A stretch of DNA of 64,000 nucleotides from positions 1,749,001 to 1,813,000 of the forward strand of contig JAQIIU010000003.1 in assembly GCA_036946625.1 (NCBI GenBank), in the 5' to 3' direction. Shown piece after piece: positions 44,343 to 53,278 of this stretch (positions within the stretch are counted from its first letter, which is position 1; every line of letters begins with the position of its first letter). Both the position numbers and the translations under genes were made by a program. The notes under the pieces are model-generated. The model was not told where the DNA came from and ran no database searches. It was given only the letters and a program-made list of their open reading frames with translations. The DNA is from Methylorubrum populi. Lineage in GTDB: Bacteria > Pseudomonadota > Alphaproteobacteria > Rhizobiales > Beijerinckiaceae.

Positions 44343-44620
44343 GAACGTCCTTTCGGTGTTCGGGGCAGGCGCCGGTCGCGGAAGATCGCGTGCCGGCACG
44401 CTCAAGCCCGATGGATGTGCTGCCAACGGACAACGGGATGGGATCGTTCAAAATTTTCTCGATCACGGCCTCGCGAGGACCAAGAAAACCTCTTCGCCGC
44501 GACAGGACGAGGCCTTTCCTTCCCGCACCACGAAAGCGGGTTGCGGCCCCGCCGCCCGCCGTGCCTTGCCGGGCTGCCCCCGGGCACCTATAGCCCTCGA
44601 CCAACGCTCGACATGGCCGC

Positions 44621-45568
44621 ATGACCGCTCAGACCGCACCCGCCTTCCCGCACCGGCACCTGCTCGGCATCGAGGGCCTGAGCCGGCCGGACATCGAGTC
44701 GCTGCTGGAGCGCGCCGACGCCGCCGTCGCCCTGTCGCGGCAGGTCGAGAAGAAGCGCACCACCTTACGCGGCCGCACCCAGATCAACCTGTTCTTCGAG
44801 CCCTCGACCCGCACGCAATCCTCGTTCGAACTGGCGGGCAAGCGCCTCGGCGCCGACGTGATGAACATGTCGGTCGCCTCGTCCTCGGTGAAGAAGGGCG
44901 AGACGCTGATCGACACCGCGGCGACGCTCAACGCCATGCGGCCCGACATCATCGTCGTGCGCCACCATTCCGCCGGCGCCGTGCATCTGCTGGCCCGCAA
45001 GGTCGATTGCGCCGTGGTGAACGCGGGCGACGGCGCCCACGAGCATCCGACCCAGGCATTGCTCGACGCGCTGACCGTCCGCCGCAACAAGGGCGGCATC
45101 GAGGGGTTGAGGATCGCGATCTGCGGCGACGTCCTGCATTCGCGGGTCGCGCGCTCCAACATCATCCTGCTCCAGGCGCTCGGCGCCCGGGTGCGGGTGA
45201 TCGGCCCCTCGACGCTCCTGCCCACCGGCATCGAGCGCTTCGGCGTCGAGGTGTTCACCGACATGCGCGAGGGCCTGAAGGGCTGCGACATCGTGATGAT
45301 GCTGCGCCTCCAGCGCGAGCGCATGAACGGCTCCTTCGTGCCGAGCGTGAAGGAGTATTTTCGCTATTACGGCCTCGACGGCGACAAGCTGGCGCTGGCC
45401 AAGCCCGACGCGCTGGTGATGCATCCCGGCCCGATGAACCGCGGCGTCGAGATTTCCTCGGAGATCGCCGACGGGGCGCAGTCGCTGATCCGCGAGCAGG
45501 TTGAGATGGGCGTCGCCGTGCGCATGGCCGTGCTGGAAGCGCTGGCGACCCACCTGCCGAACGGGTGA
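44621..45568 (+). CDS. pyrB: Aspartate carbamoyltransferase catalytic subunit
   Basis: 315 residues. The carbamoyl-phosphate site FFEPSTRTQSSFE is at 58-70. HPTQALLDALT and the C-terminal HPGPMNRGVE are also present. It joins carbamoyl phosphate and aspartate in pyrimidine synthesis. The next gene encodes an apparently metal-less dihydroorotase-like protein, which suggests the dodecameric PyrB-PyrC' form of the enzyme known in Pseudomonas. Confidence 0.96.
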   Translation: MTAQTAPAFPHRHLLGIEGLSRPDIESLLERADAAVALSRQVEKKRTTLRGRTQINLFFEPSTRTQSSFELAGKRLGADVMNMSVASSSVKKGETLIDTAATLNAMRPDIIVVRHHSAGAVHLLARKVDCAVVNAGDGAHEHPTQALLDALTVRRNKGGIEGLRIAICGDVLHSRVARSNIILLQALGARVRVIGPSTLLPTGIERFGVEVFTDMREGLKGCDIVMMLRLQRERMNGSFVPSVKEYFRYYGLDGDKLALAKPDALVMHPGPMNRGVEISSEIADGAQSLIREQVEMGVAVRMAVLEALATHLPNG

Positions 45569-45575
45569 ATCCGAA

Positions 45576-46880
45576 TTGAGTGCGCTCCTCCTCTCCAACG
45601 CCCGCCTCCTCGATCCGGCCACCGGCCGCGAGGGCCCCGGCGCGGTGCTCGTGCGCGACGGCCGCATCGCCGACATCGCCTGGGGCGCCGTACCCGCGCC
45701 CTCCGAAAACTGCGAAACGATCGATTGCGGCGGCCTCACCCTCGCCCCCGGCCTGATCGACCTGCGCGCCTTCGTCGGCGAGCCCGGCGCCGAGCACCGG
45801 GAGACCCTGGCCTCGGCGAGCGCCGCCGCCGCCGCCGGGGGCGTGACGACGCTGGTCTGCATGCCCGACACCAACCCGGTCATCGACGGGCCGGCCATCG
45901 TCGATTTCGTGCTGCGCCGCGCCCGCGACACGGCGAGCGTCAACGTCCTGCCGGCCGCCGCCATCACCAAGGGGCTGGCGGGCCGCGAGATGACCGAGTT
46001 CGGCCTGCTGGCGGAAGCGGGCGCCGTCGCCTTCACCGACGGATTGAAGGCCGTCACCAACGCGCAGGTGATGCGCCGGGCGCTCACCTACGCCCGCGAT
46101 TTCGGTGCGTTGCTGATGCAGCATGTCGAGGAGCCGGATCTCGCCGCCGAAGGGGTGATGAACGAGGGCGAGATGGCCTCCCGTCTCGGGCTGATGGGCA
46201 TTCCCCGCGAGGCCGAGACGATCATGCTGGAGCGCGATATCCGCCTCGTGCGCCTGACCGGCGGGCGCTACCACGCGGCGATGATCTCCACCGCCGATTC
46301 CGTCGAGATCGTGCGGCGGGCGAAGGCGGCGGGCCTGCCCGTGACCTGCGGCGTCTCGGTCAACAACCTCGTGCTCAACGAGGGCGACATCGGCCACTAC
46401 CGCACCTTCTGCAAGCTCTCGCCGCCCTTGCGCCGCGAGGACGACCGGCAGGCGGTGATCGCCGCGCTGAACGAGGGCGTGATCGACGTCATCGTCTCCG
46501 ACCACAACCCGCAGGACGTGGAGACCAAGCGCCTGCCGTTCGCCGAGGCCGCGGACGGGGCGCTCGGCATCGAGACCCTGCTCGGCGCCTCCTTGCGCCT
46601 GCTCCACACCGGCGACGTGACGCTGAAGACGCTGCTGGGCGCGCTCTCGTCCAATCCCGCGACACTGCTCGGCCGCGCGGCGGGGCGCCTGGACAAGGGC
46701 GCGCCCGCCGACCTCGTGCTCATCGACCCCGATCTGCCCTACCTCCTCGACAAGCGGCACCTGAAGTCGCGCTCGAAGAACTCGCCCTTCGATGAGGCGC
46801 GGCTCCAGGGCGCGGCGGTGCTGACGCTGGTCGGCGGCCGGATCGTCCACCGCTCCGAACTCCCGACCCTCGCCGCATGA
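45576..46880 (+). CDS. pyrC: Dihydroorotase-like protein lacking the HxH metal motif
   Basis: 434 residues from a TTG at 45576, 7 bp after the pyrB stop; no better start is seen before the conserved ALLLSNARLLDPATG. It is a type I dihydroorotase by length and fold (TLVCMPDTNPVID, GRYHAAMISTA, VSDHNPQDVETK). However, the usual GLIDLHVHLREPG reads GLIDLRAFVGEPG: both metal-binding histidines are replaced (R64, F66). The Lys-containing block is also altered (FTDGLKAVTN). It probably supports ATCase assembly, with the catalytic dihydroorotase encoded elsewhere. Confidence 0.88.
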   Translation: MSALLLSNARLLDPATGREGPGAVLVRDGRIADIAWGAVPAPSENCETIDCGGLTLAPGLIDLRAFVGEPGAEHRETLASASAAAAAGGVTTLVCMPDTNPVIDGPAIVDFVLRRARDTASVNVLPAAAITKGLAGREMTEFGLLAEAGAVAFTDGLKAVTNAQVMRRALTYARDFGALLMQHVEEPDLAAEGVMNEGEMASRLGLMGIPREAETIMLERDIRLVRLTGGRYHAAMISTADSVEIVRRAKAAGLPVTCGVSVNNLVLNEGDIGHYRTFCKLSPPLRREDDRQAVIAALNEGVIDVIVSDHNPQDVETKRLPFAEAADGALGIETLLGASLRLLHTGDVTLKTLLGALSSNPATLLGRAAGRLDKGAPADLVLIDPDLPYLLDKRHLKSRSKNSPFDEARLQGAAVLTLVGGRIVHRSELPTLAA

Positions 46881-47485
46881 CCACGCTCCTCGCGGCCGGC
46901 TGGCCGATCCTCCTCGCCGCCCTCGTCGTCGGCTACGCCTGCGGCGCGATTCCCTTCGGGCTGATCCTCACGCGGGTCGCCGGCCTCGGCGACGTGCGGG
47001 CGATCGGGTCGGGCAATATCGGCGCCACCAACGTGCTGCGCACCGGCCGAAAGGGTCTCGCCGCGGCCACGCTGCTGTGCGACGCGCTCAAGGGCACGCT
47101 GCCGGTGCTCGCCGCCGGCCAATGGGGGGAGGGGCCGGCGCTCGCCGCCGGGCTCGGCGCCTTCCTCGGCCATCTCTTCCCGGTCTGGCTCGGCTTCAAG
47201 GGCGGCAAGGGCGTGGCCACCTTCATCGGCGTGCTCCTCGCGCTCAGCCCGCTGACGCTCCTGGTCTTCGCCGCGATCTGGCTCGGGCTGGCCTTTGCCC
47301 TGAAATACTCCTCGCTCGCCGCGCTCGCGGCCTCCGCCGCCACGCCCCTCGTCCTGTGGGCGCTCGGACACGGACCGGTTGCAGCGCTCTTCCTCGTGCT
47401 CGCGGCGCTGCTATGGTGGAAGCACGCGCCCAACATCCGCCGGCTCGCCGCCGGCACCGAGGGGCGGATCGGGCAGAAGGGCTGA
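46877..47485 (+). CDS. plsY: Glycerol-3-phosphate acyltransferase PlsY
   Basis: 202 residues, ATG overlapping the upstream stop (ATGA). About five transmembrane helices. Family motifs are GSGNIGATNVLR (about 36-47), FKGGKGVAT (about 110-118) and the C-terminal WWKHAPNIRRL. It transfers acyl groups from acyl phosphate to glycerol 3-phosphate, starting phospholipid synthesis. It sits in the pyrB-pyrC-plsY-dprA block common in alphaproteobacteria. Confidence 0.95.
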   Translation: MTTLLAAGWPILLAALVVGYACGAIPFGLILTRVAGLGDVRAIGSGNIGATNVLRTGRKGLAAATLLCDALKGTLPVLAAGQWGEGPALAAGLGAFLGHLFPVWLGFKGGKGVATFIGVLLALSPLTLLVFAAIWLGLAFALKYSSLAALAASAATPLVLWALGHGPVAALFLVLAALLWWKHAPNIRRLAAGTEGRIGQKG

Positions 47486-47517
47486 GGGCGGCCCCTCCCG
47501 ACAGGAGGGGGAGACCG

Positions 47518-48708
47518 ATGCAGCTCACCGACGCGCAACGCCTCGACTGGCTGCGCCTGATCCGCACCGACGGCGTCGGCCCGCGCACCTTCCGCGGCCT
47601 GATCAACCGCTTCGGCAGCGCATCCGCCGCCCTCGACGCCCTGCCGGCCCTGACGAAACGCGCCGGCAAGCACGCCGTACCCCCATCGAAGGCGCAGGTC
47701 GAGCGCGAGATGGTGGCCGCCGACCGCCTCGGCGCGCGCTTCCTCGCCATGGGGGAGGCGGCCTACCCCAAGGCGCTCCACGCCACCGAGACCGCGCCGC
47801 CGCTGATCGCCGTGCGCGGCGACCCGGCCGTGCTCCTGAAGGCGTCGGTGGCGATGGTCGGCTCGCGCAACGCCTCGACCGCCGGCCTCGCCTTCACCGA
47901 ACGGCTCGCCCGCGGCTTCGGCGAGGCCGGCCTCGTCGTGGTCTCGGGACTCGCCCGCGGCATCGACGCCCGGGCCCACAAGGCCGCCCTCGCCGGCGGC
48001 ACCGTGGCGGTGCTCGCGGGCGGGCAGGACCGGATCTACCCGGAGAACCACGGCCCCCTCGTCGAGGCGATCGTCGGCGCAGGCGGAGCGGTGGTCGCCG
48101 AGATGCCGATGGGCTGGGTGCCGCGGGGGCGCGACTTCCCCCGGCGCAACCGCATCATCTCGGGGCTCAGCCTCGGTACGGTGGTGGTCGAGGCCGCGCG
48201 CCGCTCCGGCTCCCTGATCACCGCGCGCTTCGCCCTCGAACAGGGCCGCGAGGTCTTCGCGGTCCCCGGCTCGCCGCTCGATCCGCGGGCGGAGGGCACC
48301 AACGACCTGATCCGCCAGGGCGCGACGCTGGTGGCGGAGGTGGAGCACGTCCTTTCCGTCCTCGAACCGCTGATCGACGGGCACGCCCCGTCCGAGGAGG
48401 GCCTGAGCGACCGCCCGGAGGCATCGGGGACGCTCGATTACTGGGACGAGATCGACCTCGACGGCACGGCGCCGGCCGCCGCGCCGCCGTTCGACGGGTC
48501 CGAGCCGGCCGAGCCGGCGAGCGAGCCCGCGGACGACCGCGCCCGGCTGATCGCGATGCTGAGCCCGACGCCGGTCGGGACCGACGAACTCGCCCGCTCC
48601 ACCGGCCTGCCGGTCCGGATCGTGCAGACGACCCTGCTCGAACTCGAACTCGACGGCCGAATCGAGCGGCACGGCAGCGGCGCGGTGTCCCTGGCCGCAC
48701 GGGGATGA
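47518..48708 (+). CDS. dprA: DNA-processing protein DprA
   Basis: 396 residues from the ATG at 47518 with AGGAGGGGGA upstream. An N-terminal SAM-like region is followed by the Rossmann core (about 100-290): VAMVGSRNASTAGL, VVSGLARGIDARAH, and PRRNRIISGLS with RRSGSLITARFALEQGREV. A C-terminal winged helix (about 340-396, GTDELARSTGLPVRIVQTTL) completes it. DprA loads RecA onto incoming single-stranded DNA during transformation. Confidence 0.94.
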   Translation: MQLTDAQRLDWLRLIRTDGVGPRTFRGLINRFGSASAALDALPALTKRAGKHAVPPSKAQVEREMVAADRLGARFLAMGEAAYPKALHATETAPPLIAVRGDPAVLLKASVAMVGSRNASTAGLAFTERLARGFGEAGLVVVSGLARGIDARAHKAALAGGTVAVLAGGQDRIYPENHGPLVEAIVGAGGAVVAEMPMGWVPRGRDFPRRNRIISGLSLGTVVVEAARRSGSLITARFALEQGREVFAVPGSPLDPRAEGTNDLIRQGATLVAEVEHVLSVLEPLIDGHAPSEEGLSDRPEASGTLDYWDEIDLDGTAPAAAPPFDGSEPAEPASEPADDRARLIAMLSPTPVGTDELARSTGLPVRIVQTTLLELELDGRIERHGSGAVSLAARG

Positions 48709-48774
48709 GGACCGTCGGGCCCGGTCGCGGATGCGGGTGCTGTCCGAGGGCGGCGGCAGAACCATTTCGGCACC

Positions 48775-48911
48775 GTCGCGGTCCTGGATTGATTCGCCAT
48801 TCGGCTCGCAAGGACGGTGTGAGCTTCCCCTCGTCGTTGCGAGGCTCGGCGCAGGCAATCCGGACAGGTCGCGCCACAGGATCGCTTCGCCGACGCGCGC
48901 GATGCCGGCGG
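48775..48911. repeat. R2 repeats
   Basis: GTCCTGGATTGATTCGCCAT then CGGCTCGCAAGGACGG, followed by CGTCGTTGCGAGGCTCGGCG then AGGCAATCC and a third arm (GGATCGCTTCGCCGACGCGC). The middle arm matches the one flanking the IS110 element at 27.5 kb. Confidence 0.75.
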
Positions 48912-48969
48912 CCCTGAACGGTCCAGCCGAAAACGCGCGACGTCTTCGTTGGCAAAAGGTGACAGGTCC

Positions 48970-49650
48970 ATGCCCATCGAGATCGGTTTCCTCGTCTTTC
49001 CCCGGGTGCAGCAGCTCGATCTGACCGGCCCCTACGAGGTGCTGGCGATGGTGCCGGGCACCCGCGTCCATCTCGTCGCCAAGGCGCTCGGCCCCATCGA
49101 GAGTGCCACGGGCCTCATCCTCACGCCGACGGTGAGCTTCGCCGACTGCCCCGTCCTCGACGTGATCTGCGTGCCGGGCGGTTCGGGGGTCAATCCGCTC
49201 ATGGAGGATGCCGAGACCCTCGACTTCCTGCGCCGGCAGGCGGAGACGGCGCGCTACCTCACCTCCGTCTGCACCGGCGCCCTGGCGCTCGGCGCGGCCG
49301 GGCTTCTGCGGGGCAGGCGGGCCACGACCCACTGGGCGGCCCACGACCTGCTCGCCGCCTTCGGGGCGATCCCGACGGAAGGGCGCGTGGTGCGCGACGG
49401 CAACCTGATCACCGGCGGCGGCGTGACCGCGGGCATCGATTTCGGCCTGACGCTCGCCGCCGAACTGGCCGACGAAGCCACGGCACAGGCGATCCAGCTC
49501 CATCAGGAATACGCCCCGGCTCCGCCCTTCGACGCCGGCCGACCCGAGACCGCCGGGCCCGGGATCCTCGCGGCCGCGCGCGAGCGGCTCTCGGCGACGC
49601 GCCGGGAGCGGGAGGCGATCGTCGCGCGGGTGGCGCGGGTCCGGGGCTGA
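48970..49650 (+). CDS. DJ-1/PfpI family protein (isonitrile hydratase-like)
   Basis: 226 residues from the ATG at 48970; a TTG at 48949 is possible. The nucleophile elbow is SVCTGALALGAAGLL (C101), with CVPGGSGVNPL and ATTHWAAHDLL. The pattern is that of the InhA isonitrile-hydratase branch, with the partner Glu/Asp near the N-terminus (QQLDLTGPYEV). The natural substrate in this organism is unknown. Confidence 0.85.
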   Translation: MPIEIGFLVFPRVQQLDLTGPYEVLAMVPGTRVHLVAKALGPIESATGLILTPTVSFADCPVLDVICVPGGSGVNPLMEDAETLDFLRRQAETARYLTSVCTGALALGAAGLLRGRRATTHWAAHDLLAAFGAIPTEGRVVRDGNLITGGGVTAGIDFGLTLAAELADEATAQAIQLHQEYAPAPPFDAGRPETAGPGILAAARERLSATRREREAIVARVARVRG

Positions 49651-49696
49651 CGCCCCGCAAACGCGATCGGGCCGGGCTTTGCGGCTTCGACCGGCC

Positions 49697-49730
49697 TCCG
49701 TCGCTTCGGCTGAAGCCTCGCGATGACGGG
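49697..49730. repeat. Truncated R2 arm
   Basis: CGTCGCTTCGGCTGAAGCCT then CGCGATGACGGG. It is a partial copy, just before the end of ruvX. Confidence 0.6.
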
Positions 49731-49744
49731 TGAGGCGCCAAGAG

Positions 49745-50257
49745 CTAGAACCCGTCCGCCTCCTGCGCCTCCGAAAACATCCCGCCCATCACGTCGAGGC
49801 AGCTCTGCAGGATGTAGGCGGCGGCGAGCTTGTCCACGAGTTCGCCGCGGCGCGCCCGGGAGGCGTCGGCTTCGAGCAGGGTGCGGGTGACCGCAGCGGT
49901 GGAGAGGCGCTCGTCGAAGAACAGCACCGGCAGCGACAGGAGCGGCCTGAGGTTGCGGGCGAAGCTCCGGCTCGACTGCGCCCGGGGGCCTTCCGAGCCG
50001 TCCATGTTGAGCGGCAGGCCGATCACGAGACCGCCGACGCCGTGCGCCGCGCAGAGCGCCACGAGCCGCCCCGCATCGGGCGTGAACTTCACCCGACGGA
50101 TCGTCTCCAGCGGCGAGGCGATCCGCCGCCCGACATCGGACAGGGCGAGCCCGATGGTCTTGGTGCCGAGATCGAGCCCGATCAGGCGCGGCGCCCCGCG
50201 GGAGGCCTCGGCGAAGGCCGCGATCTCCTCCCGGTTCACGAAGCCGTCGCTCCCCAT
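49745..50257 (-). CDS. ruvX: Holliday junction resolvase RuvX (YqgF)
   Basis: 170 residues from the ATG at 50257. The RNase-H-like core is visible: IGLDLGTKTIGLALSD (D29), VIGLPLNMDGSEGP and FFDERLSTAAVTRTL, with the C-terminal DKLAAAYILQSCLD. Current evidence ties YqgF proteins to 16S rRNA 5' processing or Holliday junction cleavage. It overlaps the upstream SMI1-like gene by 22 bases. The ruvX-gatC-gatA neighbourhood is conserved in Hyphomicrobiales. Confidence 0.92.
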   Translation of the reverse strand: MGSDGFVNREEIAAFAEASRGAPRLIGLDLGTKTIGLALSDVGRRIASPLETIRRVKFTPDAGRLVALCAAHGVGGLVIGLPLNMDGSEGPRAQSSRSFARNLRPLLSLPVLFFDERLSTAAVTRTLLEADASRARRGELVDKLAAAYILQSCLDVMGGMFSEAQEADGF

Positions 50258-50814
50258 CGCCCCAGCGCCGCCGCGTCGTCGCCCTCGAAGCGCGGGGGCA
50301 GCGGGCCTTCGCCCTCGCCGAGGATGTGCAGGATCTCCAGCCCCTGGAGGCCGCGGACGAAGGCGGCGAGATCCGCCCCGCCGAAATGCACCGTCTCCAG
50401 ATCGGCGCACAGCACCCAGATGTCGTATTCGGGGAAACCCGGCGTGACGTCGAAGAACAGGAAGTCGCCCCGCTCGGTCTGCCCGAAGAAGCAGGCCCGC
50501 CCCATCAGGTCGGCATCGGCGTCGCCTTCGATGGTGAAGCGGTGCGGCTCGTCGCTATCGCCGTCCCGCAGGCCGTCGAGGGCGAGCGCCACGCCGTGGG
50601 CGATCAGGTGGGAGCGGGCGCTCAGGTCCGCCGCCGCCACCGGAACCGGCGTGAAGATGCGGACGTGCCCGCCGATCCGCCCGGCGCCGCACTCTCGAGC
50701 GAAGCTGCGGTAGCTCCCGGGAAGGGTGAAGCCCAGTTCGGCCTCGGCGCGGGCGAGATCCGCCTCGCTCGAAGCGAGGCCCGGGCGCAGGTCCCGGAAG
50801 ACGTTCTCCCACAT
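50236..50814 (-). CDS. SMI1/KNR4 family protein
   Basis: 192 residues. ASSEADLARAEAELGFTLPG SYRSF-type N-terminus (helix then the conserved LPxSYR) and later FFDVTPGFPEYDIWVL and VHFGGADLAAFVRGL fit the SUKH/SMI1 fold. SUKH proteins are often immunity partners of polymorphic toxins. No toxin is nearby and the gene overlaps ruvX, so a housekeeping role is more likely. Confidence 0.75.
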   Translation of the reverse strand: MWENVFRDLRPGLASSEADLARAEAELGFTLPGSYRSFARECGAGRIGGHVRIFTPVPVAAADLSARSHLIAHGVALALDGLRDGDSDEPHRFTIEGDADADLMGRACFFGQTERGDFLFFDVTPGFPEYDIWVLCADLETVHFGGADLAAFVRGLQGLEILHILGEGEGPLPPRFEGDDAAALGRWGATAS

Positions 50815-50938
50815 GGCCTGTCCTCCCTGTCTTGCCGGCGGACGGGCTTACGCCCGGCCGCGCCGACTTGTCCACCGTGCGGATTAACCATGCATGACGG
50901 ATCCGGCAGGGCAGGGGAGCGGGAAGCGGCGAGCGATG

Positions 50939-50954
50939 TTAAGGTTTCGTTAAC
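50939..50954 (+). promoter_or_regulatory. Perfect CtrA box
   Basis: TTAA-GGTTTCG-TTAAC (50939-50954) matches the full CtrA consensus TTAA-N7-TTAAC. It lies 17 bp before the start of the 58-residue reading frame and 125 bp from the divergent SMI1-like start. CtrA is the master cell-cycle regulator of alphaproteobacteria. So close to the start codon it would most simply act as a repressor site or overlap the promoter. Confidence 0.6.
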
Positions 50955-50971
50955 GATACCGGAGCCGTCCC

Positions 50972-51148
50972 ATGTCGATGCCGCCTCGCGCCGCCGCTCG
51001 CCGAACGAGCCGCCTCTCGCTGCGGCACGTGCTGATGCTGGCGCTCGCACTGGAGATCCTCGTCGTCGGCGCCGTCAACGCCGACCGCTACCGCCGGCCC
51101 GGCGTCACCGTGGACATGCCGGTGACGCGAGGCCACGTCATCGTCTGA
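50972..51148 (+). CDS. 58-residue single-pass membrane protein
   Basis: ATG at 50972 to TGA at 51146-51148. The sequence starts with a basic arm (MSMPPRAAARRTSRLS), continues with one hydrophobic helix (about 18-38, LRHVLMLALALEILVVGA) and ends in a short polar tail (RPGVTVDMPVTRGHVIV). This fits a small inner-membrane protein with a positive-inside N-terminus. A perfect CtrA box stands 17 bp before it. No family is recognised. Confidence 0.55.
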   Translation: MSMPPRAAARRTSRLSLRHVLMLALALEILVVGAVNADRYRRPGVTVDMPVTRGHVIV

Positions 51149-51170
51149 GAGCCGTTTGACTGCGCGCATC

Positions 51171-51261
51171 CCATCCTGGCCCTCATCCTGAGGTGCTGCG
51201 AAGCAGCCTCGAAGGGGCCTCCGCTTCGCTCCGGCGCCTCAGGATCAGGGTTCAGGATGGG
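51171..51261. repeat. R1 repeat, shortened copy
   Basis: CCATCCTGGCCCTCATCCTG then AGGTGCTGCGAAGCAGCC, mirrored by CGCCTCAGGATCAGGGTTCA then GGATGG. Just upstream GAGAGCCGTTTGACTG (51146-51161) is a decayed outer arm of the composite element, so this was once a longer unit. Confidence 0.75.
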
Positions 51262-51411
51262 AGAAGACATTCCCGAAGGGATCGATCGGATCTCGCGAAA
51301 GTCCCAGGCCGCGCTCGGCGTTGCCCCTGCGCGAAGGCGAGTGCTATAGCCCGGCCGATCTTGCGGGCGGGGCCTCTTCCCGCCCGAACCGGGCAGGACG
51401 ACACGGACGGC

Positions 51412-51699
51412 ATGTCGGTCGACGAGAAGACGGTACGGCGCATCGCGCATCTGGCCCGCATCGCGGTGAGCGACGAGGAAGTCGGCCCGCTCCAGGGCGA
51501 GCTCAACGCGATCCTCGCCTTCGTGGAGCAGCTCGGCGCGGTCGATGTCGCCGGCGTCGAGCCGATGACCTCGGTCACCCCGATGCGGATGAAGAAGCGC
51601 GCCGACGTCGTGAACGACGGCGGCCGGGCGCGCGACGTGGTCGCCAACGCACCCGAGACCGAGGACGACTACTTTCTCGTGCCGAAGGTCGTCGAGTAG
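51412..51699 (+). CDS. gatC: Aspartyl/glutamyl-tRNA amidotransferase subunit C
   Basis: 95 residues. HLARIAVSDEEVGPLQGELN and the conserved EPMTSVTPM segment identify GatC, which stabilises the GatAB enzyme that converts misacylated Glu-tRNA(Gln) and Asp-tRNA(Asn) to the correct amides. gatA follows 97 bp downstream; gatB is not in the window. Confidence 0.95.
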   Translation: MSVDEKTVRRIAHLARIAVSDEEVGPLQGELNAILAFVEQLGAVDVAGVEPMTSVTPMRMKKRADVVNDGGRARDVVANAPETEDDYFLVPKVVE

Positions 51700-51796
51700 T
51701 CTCTCGAACGCGACGGAGCGGCTCTTCTGCCACCCGCGCGACGCGAAGCGCCCGCGGGATCGGTGCGGATACTCGGTGCGGATACCTGGGACGGGC

Positions 51797-53278
51797 ATGA
51801 CGGCACTCAACGAACTCACCCTGGCCGAGGCTCGCGACGGGCTGGCCTCGAAACGCTTCTCGGCCCGGGAGATCGCGCAGGCGCATCTCGACGCCATCGA
51901 GCGGGCGGGCGCGCTCAACGCCTATCTCGTCGCGACGCCCGACCGCGCCCTGAAGATGGCCGGGGTCTCCGACGCCAAGATCGCCAAGGGCGAGGCGCGG
52001 CCCCTCGAAGGCCTGCCGCTCGGCATCAAGGACCTGTTCGCCACGCAAGGGGTGCACACCACCGCGGGCTCGAAGATCCTCGAAGGCTTCGAGCCGCACT
52101 ACGAGTCGAACGTCTCGGCCCAGCTCTGGCGCGACGGCGCGGTGATGCTGGGCAAGCTCAACCTCGACGAGTTCGCCATGGGCTCGTCCAACGAGACCAG
52201 CGCCTACGGCAACACGATCTCCCCCTGGCGCCGCCAGGGTTCGGATACGCCGCTCGTGCCCGGCGGCTCGTCCGGCGGCTCGGCGGCGGCGGTGGCCGCG
52301 CATCTGTGCCTGGGCGCCACCGCCACCGATACCGGCGGCTCGATCCGCCAGCCGGCGGCCTTCACCGGCACGGTCGGCATCAAGCCGACCTACGGGCGCT
52401 GCTCGCGCTGGGGCATCGTCGCCTACGCCTCCTCCCTCGATCAGGCCGGCCCGATCGCCCGCACGGTGCGGGACTGCGCGATCCTGCTCGGCTCCATGGC
52501 CGGGCACGACCCGCGCGACACCACCTCGGTCGATCTGCCGGTGCCGGATTTCGAGGCCGCGGTGTCGCGCGGCGTGAAGGGTCTCACCATCGGCATTCCG
52601 AAGGAGTACCGGGTCGCGGGCATGCCCGCCGAGATCCAGGCGTTGTGGGACCGGGGCGCGGACTGGCTGAAGGAGGCCGGCGCGACGGTCCAGGAGATCT
52701 CGCTGCCGCACACGCCCTACGCCCTGCCGGCCTACTACATCGTGGCGCCGGCGGAAGCCTCCTCGAACCTCGCCCGATACGACGGCGTGCGCTACGGCCT
52801 GCGGGTGCCGGGGCGTGACATCGCCGGGATGTACGAGAACACCCGCGCCGCCGGCTTCGGCCGCGAGGTGAAGCGGCGCATCATGATCGGCACCTACGTG
52901 CTGTCGGCCGGCTACTACGACGCCTACTACGTGCGGGCCCAGAAGATCCGCACGTTGATCAAGCGCGACTTCGAGGCGGCCTACGCCTCCGGCGTCGACG
53001 CGATCCTCACCCCCGCGACCCCCTCGGCCGCCTTCGGCATCGGCGAGAAGGCGAGCGCGGATCCGGTCGAGATGTACCTCAACGACGTGTTCACCGTGAC
53101 GGTGAACATGGCGGGCCTGCCGGGCATCTCGGTGCCGGCCGGCCTCGACGCGCAGGGTCTGCCCCTCGGCCTGCAGCTCATCGGCCGCCCCTTCGACGAG
53201 GAGACGCTGTTCGCCGCCGCGCAGACGATCGAGAACGCGGCCGGGCGGATCGGCCTGCCGAAGGCGTGGTGGGCGTGA
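51797..53278 (+). CDS. gatA: Aspartyl/glutamyl-tRNA amidotransferase subunit A
   Basis: 493 residues from the ATG at 51797; a GTG at 51776 is a weaker alternative. The amidase Ser-cisSer-Lys triad is visible as K78 (GIKDLFATQG), S158 (PGGSSGGSAAAV) and S182 (TDTGGSIRQPA). It releases ammonia from glutamine for transamidation of mischarged tRNA. Its stop overlaps the next start (GTGA). Confidence 0.96.
   Translation: MTALNELTLAEARDGLASKRFSAREIAQAHLDAIERAGALNAYLVATPDRALKMAGVSDAKIAKGEARPLEGLPLGIKDLFATQGVHTTAGSKILEGFEPHYESNVSAQLWRDGAVMLGKLNLDEFAMGSSNETSAYGNTISPWRRQGSDTPLVPGGSSGGSAAAVAAHLCLGATATDTGGSIRQPAAFTGTVGIKPTYGRCSRWGIVAYASSLDQAGPIARTVRDCAILLGSMAGHDPRDTTSVDLPVPDFEAAVSRGVKGLTIGIPKEYRVAGMPAEIQALWDRGADWLKEAGATVQEISLPHTPYALPAYYIVAPAEASSNLARYDGVRYGLRVPGRDIAGMYENTRAAGFGREVKRRIMIGTYVLSAGYYDAYYVRAQKIRTLIKRDFEAAYASGVDAILTPATPSAAFGIGEKASADPVEMYLNDVFTVTVNMAGLPGISVPAGLDAQGLPLGLQLIGRPFDEETLFAAAQTIENAAGRIGLPKAWWA

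Noticed and set aside
50236..50814. SMI1/KNR4 gene as an immunity gene of a polymorphic toxin
   Set aside because: No toxin, VgrG/Rhs or secretion genes nearby, and it overlaps the housekeeping gene ruvX.
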